NCBI GenBank assembly: GCA_012031955.1
Contig: JAAURZ010000154.1
Coordinates: 1-6,192 of the forward strand
DNA length: 6,192 nucleotides
DNA from: Bacteroidia bacterium
GTDB taxonomy: Bacteria > Bacteroidota > Bacteroidia > Cytophagales > Cyclobacteriaceae
Reading direction: 5' to 3'
Positions 1 through 6,192 of the stretch are shown here, in pieces; positions within the stretch are counted from its first letter, which is position 1, and every line of letters begins with the position of its first letter. The translations under genes were made by a program, and so were the position numbers. Under the pieces are notes generated by a model. It made no database searches. It worked only from the letters and a program-made list of their open reading frames with translations, and was not told the DNA's origin.

Positions 1-1
1 C

Positions 2-484
2 TTTATCATACGCGTGTTCATCAATCCAAAGTTTTCGCCTTCGCTCATTGTCGGCCGGCTCATTGTACACAACCAGGTTCCCGAATACGTGGGCGCCAGG
101 CAGAAGAAGTTCGCATGGATCGTCGGCGTGTTGTTGTCGGGCGCCATGTTCGTATTGCTCATCGTCGTAAACGCTTACAGTCTCTTCACGGGTATCATTT
201 GTCTGCTCTGTCTCATCTTCCTGTTTTTCGAAGCTGTATTTGGCATCTGCCTCGCCTGCAAAGTGTACAGGCTCGTCTACGGCGCAAAGGCGCAGTACTG
301 CCCTGGCGAGGTGTGCGACATCAAGTCGAGACAGCCGATACAGCGAACGTCGGCCGCGCAGTGGACAATCGTGTTTGCCTTCATCATCGGCATATTCATG
401 ATGGTGCGTTTCTTTGCGCCGGTCATCAACGTGGCGCCCCACAATATGTTTGGAGATCGCCCTTCCAACACCTCGCAGCGATGA
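2..484 (+). CDS. DUF4395 family membrane protein, 5'-partial
   Basis: This is an integral membrane protein of the DUF4395 family, whose function is not established. A GTG at 14 could be read as a start, but the frame is open to the window edge. The codons before it (FIIR) run straight into the family's N-terminal pattern R-x-F-I-N-P-K-F-S-P, so the true start lies outside the window. The visible 160 residues hold three hydrophobic segments, at about 111-180, 189-264 and 363-425. The second ends in the family signature FGICLACKVY, with two cysteines spaced as CxxC and an adjacent tyrosine, followed by a second Cys pair in CPGEVC. The paired cysteines suggest thiol or sulfur chemistry, and DUF4395 genes often sit near thioredoxin-like or sulfurtransferase genes; this is inference. 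The stop overlaps the next start by four bases (ATGA), so translation is probably coupled to the aminotransferase. Family assignment is firm, role unknown. Confidence 0.85.
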   Translation, partial: FIIRVFINPKFSPSLIVGRLIVHNQVPEYVGARQKKFAWIVGVLLSGAMFVLLIVVNAYSLFTGIICLLCLIFLFFEAVFGICLACKVYRLVYGAKAQYCPGEVCDIKSRQPIQRTSAAQWTIVFAFIIGIFMMVRFFAPVINVAPHNMFGDRPSNTSQR

Positions 485-2032
485 GCTACGCCGGGTCATT
501 GGAAAAATACTTCGAACCCTTTCGGGAAAACGTGATAGGGCGCGGACAAACATTCGATTCTCCTTTTGGACGAAAGAAAATAGTGTATGCCGACTGGACT
601 GCAAGCGGTCGCGGGTATTGGCCCATCGAGAACCGCATACTCCGTGACGTGACTCCGTTTTTTGCCAACACACATACGGAGACAACCATAACCGGCACGA
701 TGATGACGAAAGCCTACGATGAGGCAAAAGCGCATCATCAAGGCGCATGTGAACGCCGGCGCCGATGATGCGCTGATATTCTGCGGCAGTGGAATGACCG
801 CCGCCGTAAACAAGTTGCAGCGGCTGTTGGGCATGCGCGTTCCCGATCAGTGGTTGCAGCAGCTCCACCAGCGTGGATTGTCAAGCCCGCGGTCGGAAGC
901 ATTCAGGCCTGTTGTGTTCGTCACCAGCATGGAGCATCACAGCAACCAAATCTCCTGGCTGGAAACTATTGCGACAGTGGAAATTATCAACCAGACCCCC
1001 GAGGGCAGGGTAGACGTCGGCCATTTCGAAAGACTGCTAGTGGAATATCGTCATCGTGAGCACAAGATCGCGGCCCTAACCGCCTGCTCCAACGTAACGG
1101 GTATTCAGACACCGTACCATCACATCGCGAAGCGCATCCACGCCCACGGAGGGCTGTGCTTCGTAGACTTCGCAAGCTCGGCGCCATACGTACACATCGA
1201 CATGCATCCCGACGACGAAGGTGCGCACCTCGATGCGATCTATTTCTCCATGCACAAATTTCTCGGCGGTCCGGGTACGCCCGGCGTGCTTGTCTTCAAC
1301 AAAAAAGTATACAACAACGCTGTGCCCGACCAGCCTGGCGGTGGCACTATTCTTTACAGCAACCCCTGGCATGCGCGCGAATACGTGGCCGACATAGAAG
1401 CGCGCGAAGACGGCGGAACGCCGCCCGTACTGCAGGGAATAAAAGCGGCCATGTGCATCCGGCTGAAAGAGGCCATGGGCGTCGACAACATATTGCAGCG
1501 CGAACGGGAGCTGTTGGGAATGGCCCTCGACCGTTTTTCGGAAATGGCAAACGTTACGCTGCTGCAAGGTAACGTGACCGACAGGCTCGGCATTCTTTCT
1601 TTCCTCGTGCATGGTGCGCACTATAACCTGATCGTGAGGTTGCTCAACGACAAGTTCGGCGTGCAGGCGAGGGGAGGGTGCTCTTGCGCGGGCACTTATG
1701 GGCACAAGCTGCTGCATGTGAACAGGGCGTGGTCGCAAAGAATCTGCGACGCCATTCTCGCCGGCGACCTGTCGGCGAAGCCCGGATGGGTGCGCGTGTC
1801 CCTTCACCCTACAATGACCGACCAGGAGGTGGCGCACGTGATGGACGCCATTGAGGCAACCGCTGTTCATTTTAATGAATGGGGTCGCGACTACGAATAT
1901 GACGCACTCACCAACGAGTTCAATTTCAAAGGCGAATCACTTGTGCACCACGGCTGGACCGAAGCGTTGTTTGATATGGAGGAGCAGATCGGAGAAAAGA
2001 CGTCCATCCAAGAGCAGAGGGTGAGATCTTAG
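481..2032 (+). pseudogene. Class V aminotransferase / cysteine desulfurase-like enzyme, one frameshift
   Basis: This is a PLP-dependent class V aminotransferase-fold enzyme (NifS/SufS/CsdA superfamily). The ATG at 481 overlaps the DUF4395 stop. The first frame gives YADWTASGRGYWPIE and NTHTE (residues 63-67) up to KAYDEAK, then shifts. From about 728 the next frame continues with RIIKAHVNAGADDALIFCGSG. Removing one base from AAAAG at 726-730 gives one 516-residue protein. In corrected numbering it has the phosphate-binding GSGMT (102-106), EHHSN with PLP-stacking His153, Asp229 in VDFASSAP, Lys259 in SMHKFLGGPGTPG as the likely Schiff-base lysine, and RGGCSCAG with Cys400 and Cys402 where desulfurases carry the sulfur-accepting cysteine. 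The catalytic set is therefore complete, and only the frame is broken. An in-frame ATG at 719 could give a 437-residue product, but it would lack the N-terminal arm. The exact reaction (desulfurase, selenocysteine lyase or another lyase) cannot be decided. The family call is firm; whether it is a true pseudogene is open. Confidence 0.82.
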
Positions 2033-2130
2033 TGCAGTACCCTTGTGTGGCCGGGAATGTATGGATACCAATTTTTTATTCAAAGGATATTTCCCATCCA
2101 GGATCAAGCCTGACCGGCCTCGCGCAGAAA

Positions 2131-2197
2131 TTATTACTACAAAGTAGGATTTTAACAGTCCGTTCTATACATTTACTACTACTTAATAGTAATAAAT
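2131..2197 (+). promoter_or_regulatory. Putative padR promoter and operator
   Basis: The A+T-rich stretch before the PadR start holds an imperfect inverted repeat. Its left arm ATTTACTACT is at 2171-2180 and its right arm AGTAATAAAT at 2188-2197, with a 7-base spacer and 9 of 10 pairs matching; the right arm runs into the start codon. A second, shorter site, CTAC-aaa-GTAG, lies at 2137-2147. Both sites share TTACTAC (2134 and 2173). TACATTTA at 2168-2175 matches the Bacteroidota -7 element TAnnTTTG at all but the last base and overlaps the repeat, as an autorepressed promoter would. I see no convincing -33 element. The repeat is seen directly; its use by PadR is inference. Confidence 0.45.
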
Positions 2198-2537
2198 GAA
2201 GAAAATTCAACTGGGAGAATTCGAAGAAGTAGTCCTCCTGACGGTTGGCGTGCTGCACGGCAACGCCTACGGAGTAACCATCAAAGACGAGATCGAACAA
2301 CGGCTTGACCGCGAGGTAACCATCGGCGCATTGCAAGTCACGCTGCGACGGCTTGAGTCCAAGGGATTCCTGAAATCAAAACAAGGCGAACCTACCGAGA
2401 GCAGGCGCGGCCGGCCCAAACTCTTTTTTGAGATTACGGCTTACGGAAAAAAAGCGCTCGACTACACCAAGGAAACACGCGACGAGCTTTGGAGATCATT
2501 ACCCAACCTGGTTTTAAAACTAAGTAACATGAAATGA
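2196..2537 (+). CDS. PadR family transcriptional regulator
   Basis: This 113-residue winged-helix DNA-binding protein has the normal length for the short PadR class, which is a winged helix plus one C-terminal dimerisation helix. The N-terminus (LGEFEEVVLLTVGVLHGNAYGV) is the PadR first helix and turn. TIGALQVTLRRLESKGFL (about residues 42-59) contains the recognition helix, and RRGRPKLFFEITAYGKKAL (about 69-87) is the wing and the start of the last helix. The ATG at 2196 is chosen because the family's first helix begins directly after it and no alternative fits. No Shine-Dalgarno is seen; the leader is A-rich. The gene lies 43 bases upstream of the permease start in the same direction. PadR proteins in Bacteroidota commonly precede permeases of this type, so it is probably the local repressor of both. 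The ligand or signal is unknown. Confidence 0.9.
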   Translation: MKKIQLGEFEEVVLLTVGVLHGNAYGVTIKDEIEQRLDREVTIGALQVTLRRLESKGFLKSKQGEPTESRRGRPKLFFEITAYGKKALDYTKETRDELWRSLPNLVLKLSNMK

Positions 2538-2580
2538 GCATAAAGAGAGCTATGTGCCCTTTAACAAAAAGTACTAACAG

Positions 2581-5273
2581 ATGAAAACACCAGGGCCTCC
2601 ACCGTTCATGCTCCGACTACTGAAAGCCTTTTGCAAACCGGCGTATCATGCCGACATCGAGGGCGATTTGTTGGAATTTTTGAGAGGCGGGAAGCCAGGT
2701 CGGGAAGGTCGCTTGCCGTCTTGTTGCTATGCAAAGATGTGCTGTTTCTGTTTCGGCCGGGGATAATTCGCTCACCCGCTATACAACCATTAACCAATCA
2801 AAGTATGATCAGAAGTTACTTCAAGATGGGCTGGAGGAGCCTTTGGAAAAACAAATTGTATTCAACCCTCAACATCACGGGTATTACATTTGGCATCGTC
2901 TGTTTTTTGCTGATTGGCCTCTACGTCTACGATGAGCTCACATTCGATAATCAGCATGTTCAAGGCGACAGAATTTATCGCGTCATCACGCACGAAAAGA
3001 ATCCAAACAACACACCCAGTATCGTTGCGGCGGCGGGATTCATGCTCGCCGAAGAATCCAAGGATGTTATCCCCGAGGTAGAAATGACAACCCGCATGCA
3101 GCGCTGGGGCCGGGCAAACCTTGTAGACCCTGAGAACCCTGTGAATATACAGGAAACCATCACAGTAGCGGATGAACACTTTCTACAACTGTTCGACTTT
3201 CCATTGATCGAAGGCGACAGGCGAACAGCGCTGAAGGAGCCCAACGCCATCGTTATTACAGAAGACCTTGCCATGCGCATCTTCAACCGGGTAGATGTAG
3301 TAAACAAAAATCTGCAGTTCAGTTTCATGCAAGCACCGCTGAAGATCACCGGCGTGTTGGCAAGCCACCCGCAGAATTCGACTTTCAATTTTACCAGTGT
3401 AATGTCAGAGGCAACCCAGTACAGCGACGAGAATTTCATGCGTGATGCACAAAGCGATTGGACTTCCACCAGCTACACCGTATATGCGTTGCTTCGGCCA
3501 CAGTCCAACCCCGGTAATGTTTCCAGAAAAATGACACAACTCGTTCTCGCCAATGCCGAACTTGAGACCGGCTGGGAGTTGTCGCTCGGCCTCCAGCCTT
3601 TGAAAGACATACACCTGCGCTCGCAAGGCATTGCCGACGGTGCGCGGAACTCGAACGTCGACAGCATTCCGCAGGGCAATCCCTTGTACGTGACCATATT
3701 CTCCTTCACCGGTATTTTTGTGTTGCTGATCGCGGGCATCAACTACACGAACCTCACCACAGCCAGGGCTTCCAGCCGCATCAAAGAAATTGGCGTGAGA
3801 AAAACGATTGGCGCCGTGCGCGGAAACCTCATCCGGCAGTTCCTGGTCGAATCGTTGATCACCACGGTCATCGCATTTTCGCTGGCGGTGCTCATCGTAA
3901 ACCTGCTGCTGCCGCCATTCAATGACTTTGTGAACAAGCAGCTTTCGATGTTCACCAGTACGGGCCTGCGCTTCTGGGCCCTCGCCGTCGCGCTCGTCGT
4001 AGCCGTCGGAATATTGTCGGGTGGCTACGCTGCCATATTGCTTTCCGGCTTCAACCCTGTTGCCCTGTTGAAGGGCCTGAAGGCCCGGAGTGGGGGCGAC
4101 CTCATTGTCAGGCGGGTATTGGTTGTATTTCAGTTCACCCTCTCCACCGTCATGATCATCGGCACCATTGTGCTGCTCATGCAGGTGCGCTACCTCAACA
4201 ACTCCGACCTCGGCTTCAACAAGGACCTTATGCTGGTGATTGATGTGAATGTGGGAAGCGCGCGCTCGAATTTTGAATGGGTAAAAGGGGAGATGGCCAA
4301 AGTGCCGTCGGTGGAGCATGTGTCGGTAACCTCGCGCGTGCCCGGGGAGTGGAAGACGTTTCGCAGGGTTAAGTTAAAACAGGAGGGGAGCGCCGGCGAA
4401 CACCAGGTCGCTTATGCCATCGGTGCCGACAAAGATTTTTTGGCCACCTATGAGATAGGCTTGCTCCACGGCCGCAACTTCCAAAACGAGGGCGACACAT
4501 CCGCCATCCTTCTCAACGAGACGGCCGCAAAAATGCTGGGCATAACAGACCTTTACGACCAGGTGGTCGACATTCCCGTCATTGCGCGGAACAACTTTTT
4601 CGTTCCGCTCTACGACGATGTGAATGCCTCGTTCAAGCCGCGCGTGGTTGGCATCGTCAAAGATTTTCATTTTCAGTCGCTGCGCGACAAAATCGAGCCT
4701 TTGATCATTGCCTACAACGACAACCCGATACACGTAATCGACTATTACTCCGTAAAAATTCTGCCGCAGCACATACAGGCCACGCTCGACAAGCTCAAGG
4801 CCATCATGCTGGCCAACGACGAGAGCGAACCTTTCGAATATCATTTCCTGGACGACCAGCTCGCCTTGTTTTATATCGAAGACCAGCGCAGCCAAACCAT
4901 TCTCAGTTGGGTCGCAATCGCCAGCGTGCTCATTGCCTGCCTCGGCCTCTTCGGGCTGGCCACGTACGCCGCGGAGCAACGCCTCAAGGAAATCGGGATG
5001 CGAAAAGTTTTGGGCGCCGGCGTGGTAAGCCTCATCGCGCTACTCTCCAAAGACTTTGTGAAGCTTGTTTTTGTGGCGTGCTGCATCGCCTTTCCCATTG
5101 CCTGGTGGGGTGCAAACCGCTGGCTGCAGGAATACGCCTATCACGTTGAAGTTACATGGTGGGTGTTTGCGTTGGCCGGCATCATGGCCACCGGTATTGC
5201 CCTGCTTACGGTCAGCTACCAGGCAATAAAGACGGCCCATGTTAGTCCGGTGAAGATTCTGAAGTCAGAGTGA
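2581..5273 (+). CDS. MacB/FtsX-type ABC transporter permease with N-terminal prefix domain (frameshifted)
   Basis: This is a large permease subunit of the MacB/FtsX type, probably in the inner membrane with periplasmic core domains. The ATG at 2581 opens a permease prefix segment (MLRLLKAFCKPAYHADIEGDLLE) that leaves frame at the T5 run 2677-2681. The other frame resumes with FERREARSGRS and KDVLFLFRPGIIR, exactly as the prefix family continues. One restored T gives 897 residues. From 2805 (MIRSYFKMGWRSL) the reading frame is intact. It has a first membrane helix at about 2868-2930, a MacB-like periplasmic core, helices at about 3684-3760, 3840-3912 and 3966-4042, a second half starting at about 4110 with its own core, and three C-terminal helices at about 4900-4971, 5056-5124 and 5158-5220. 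EIGVRKTIGA (from 3786) and EIGMRKVLGA (from 4989) are the two FtsX coupling motifs expected to contact an ATPase. No ATPase gene is in the window. If translation began at 2805, an 822-residue permease without the prefix would result. The substrate is unknown. Confidence 0.88.
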
Positions 5274-5281
5274 AATTGAAA

Positions 5282-5301
5282 GGGGAGTGTGTAACCTCCC
5301 C
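5282..5301. terminator. GC-rich hairpin between convergent genes
   Basis: GGGGAG (5282-5287) pairs perfectly with CTCCCC (5296-5301). Inside it, GT (5289-5290) can pair with AC (5294-5295) past a bulged T. It lies 8 bases after the permease stop and about 30 bases beyond the probable TetR stop on the other strand, so it could end transcripts from both sides. The T-tract is poor on both strands (ATTCTTAG on the plus side, TTTCAATTT on the minus side), so efficiency as an intrinsic terminator is uncertain. Confidence 0.5.
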
Positions 5302-5333
5302 ATTCTTAGTACGGCATCAATTTAGACAAATCA

Positions 5334-5919
5334 TCAGGTGTCTGATAGCAACTGGATAACAGAATTTACAACGTTATCAAAATGTTTTTTGTCTTTTATA
5401 TACCTCGCGTCAACTTGGATCCGTTGATTGTTGTACAGATCAAAGCACATATGGCCTCGGTATTTAGGTGCCGCGAAAACTCGCCTTGCTCCGTACCTCG
5501 TTTCATAGCCTTTAGTAGTGCTCGTTCCAGTTTTTTCTGGTGTTCCAAAACAATTTTTGAAACCTTAGGGTCGTGAGGAGCGAGTTCAATACAGCTGTTT
5601 GTAATAAAACAGCCCTTGTGTTCTTTATCTTTTATAGCTTTTTCCACAACCGATGTGAGAATTTCCTTAATCTCTTTTTTTACATTTTGGCAAGTTTCCA
5701 GCCTTCGCTCAAAGTCGCTAGAAATGGCAATGCTATATTTTCCAATGCGGCAATGTACAATTCCATTTTATCACCAAAAGCTCCATACATGCTGGATTTA
5801 CTGATTTCAAAATCAGAAATCAGCTCCTGCGTTGATACACCATTGTATCCATTTTGCCAGAAGAGTTGGATGGCTTTGTTCAAAACTTTTTCTGTATTAA
5901 ACTCCCGGTTTCTTGCCAT
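5334..5919 (-). pseudogene. TetR/AcrR family transcriptional regulator, two frameshifts
   Basis: The minus-strand ATG at 5919 starts MARNREFNTEKVLNKAIQLF. This is the TetR DNA-binding domain, with helix-turn-helix GVSTQELISDFEISKSSMYGAF and then GDKMELYIAALE. The frame stops at TAA 5680-5682, just after GWKLAKM. The next frame continues with VKKEIKEILTSVVEKAIKDKEHKGCFITNSCIELAPHDPKV, a typical TetR ligand-domain sequence, to CTTINGSKLTRGI and a stop at 5396-5398. A third frame then gives IQVDARYIKDKKHFDNVVN and IQLLSDT, ending at TGA 5334-5336, which is the normal C-terminal helix of the family. Adding one base in the TTTT run at 5685-5688 and one near GGATCC (5417-5422) restores 195 residues, a standard TetR length. 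As written, only truncated products could be made. Upstream on the same strand is a dehydrogenase gene, its probable target or partner. Family assignment is firm; true inactivation is unproven. Confidence 0.82.
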
Positions 5920-5926
5920 GTTTGTT

Positions 5927-5967
5927 AAGGTAATTCTCACAAAGGTAATCAAGTTGCATAAATCAAA
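5927..5967 (-). promoter_or_regulatory. Putative tetR promoter with direct-repeat operator
   Basis: On the minus strand TACCTTTG (plus positions 5940-5947) matches the Bacteroidota -7 consensus TAnnTTTG in full. A TTTG (plus 5964-5967) lies 16 bases upstream of it as a possible -33 element, slightly closer than usual. The predicted transcript would begin only about 10-20 bases before the ATG at 5919. An exact 8-base direct repeat, ATTACCTT on the minus strand (plus AAGGTAAT at 5927-5934 and 5942-5949), has a 15-base period, overlaps the -7 element and fills the leader. It is a plausible autoregulatory binding site. The matches are seen directly; function is inferred. Confidence 0.5.
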
Positions 5968-6033
5968 TTCGGTGTTGGGATCGAAATCAGTATAGCACGA
6001 ATTTCAAAAATCGGCACGGGCAACCCAAACATT

Positions 6034-6192
6034 TTATTCGATGCTGAAATAGACTTTGCCGATTGTGCTTCTGCTTTGCAGAGCCGAGAATGCTTCCCTG
6101 GCCTGTGTCAACTGGTATTTATGATTTGCAAAAAATTCAAGCTTCTTCGATACAATGATATGTATTAATTCAGGAATGCTTTCCTGAATAAG
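6034..6192 (-). CDS. Zinc-type alcohol dehydrogenase / quinone oxidoreductase, C-terminal fragment
   Basis: The frame is open from the right window edge and ends at TAA (plus 6034-6036), giving the last 52 residues of a protein whose start lies outside. The sequence PELIHIIVSKKLEF, then YQLTQAREAFSALQSRSTIGKV and FSIE, is the typical end of the medium-chain dehydrogenase/reductase superfamily. The 'AxxAFxxLxxxxxxGKVxx' motif closes the NAD(P)-binding half in NADPH:quinone oxidoreductases and zinc-binding dehydrogenases. No catalytic or zinc-binding residue is visible, so the subgroup and substrate cannot be assigned. It lies 114 bases upstream of the TetR gene in the same direction, which suggests a regulator-enzyme pair responding to electrophiles or quinones; that is inference. 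Confidence 0.75.
   Translation of the reverse strand, partial: LIQESIPELIHIIVSKKLEFFANHKYQLTQAREAFSALQSRSTIGKVYFSIE

Noticed and set aside
1076..1870. Long minus-strand open frame of 264 codons
   Set aside because: It lies wholly antisense to the catalytic part of the class V aminotransferase and its translation shows no recognisable motif. It is a shadow of G+C-rich codon use.
2055..2097. Possible terminator after the aminotransferase (TGGATACCA followed by TTTTTT, and GGAT/ATCC)
   Set aside because: The stems are only 3-4 base pairs, too weak to call despite the T run at 2072-2077.
2676..2682. Programmed -1 frameshift signal ATTTTTG
   Set aside because: In the zero frame it reads A-TTT-TTG, so the first base breaks the X-XXY-YYZ rule. 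No clear stimulatory stem or internal Shine-Dalgarno is seen nearby. An indel is simpler.
3405..4319. Long minus-strand open frame of 304 codons
   Set aside because: It is antisense to the permease, with a low-complexity His/Gln/Glu-rich translation and no domain pattern.
5983..6005. GAAAT/ATTTC inverted repeat between the dehydrogenase and tetR
   Set aside because: The arms are only five A+T-rich bases with a 13-base spacer, which is expected by chance in this composition.
1..6192. CRISPR arrays, tRNA or rRNA genes, insertion sequences, attachment sites
   Set aside because: I saw no regularly spaced repeats, cloverleaf-like sequences, transposase motifs or flanking terminal repeats. Absence was judged by eye only.

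Overview
The window looks like accessory chromosome from a member of the Bacteroidota (Cytophagales/Chitinophagales-like). Three things point there: a PadR regulator followed by a large MacB/FtsX-type permease with an N-terminal 'permease prefix' segment, a Bacteroidota-type -7 element (TAnnTTTG) before the TetR gene, and A-rich start regions without clear Shine-Dalgarno sequences.

Layout. (1) Positions 2-2032, plus strand: the 3' part of a DUF4395 membrane protein overlaps by ATGA the start of a class V PLP-dependent aminotransferase / cysteine-desulfurase-like enzyme. That enzyme is split by a one-base frameshift near 730. (2) Positions 2033-5273, plus strand: a 163-bp regulatory gap with an inverted repeat over the start of a small PadR-type regulator, then a large ABC-transporter permease. 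Its prefix domain is out of frame with the rest because of a one-base loss in a T5 run at 2677-2681. (3) Positions 5282-5301: a GC-rich hairpin between convergent genes. (4) Positions 5334-6192, minus strand: a TetR/AcrR-type regulator broken by two apparent one-base losses, and upstream of it in the same direction the last 52 codons of a zinc-type alcohol dehydrogenase / quinone oxidoreductase. This last part is clearly more A+T-rich than the rest.

How the genes may work together (inference). DUF4395 and the desulfurase-like enzyme form a translationally coupled pair, perhaps in sulfur handling. PadR probably represses itself and the permease. TetR probably controls itself and perhaps the dehydrogenase, through a direct repeat over its promoter.

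The most striking observation is four single-base indels in three genes, each of which restores a continuous family-like protein when corrected. Three lie in or beside short homopolymers. Assembly error in a noisy long-read or low-coverage sequence explains this more simply than biology, but real decay of accessory genes cannot be excluded. I found no CRISPR array, tRNA, rRNA, transposase or convincing new system.
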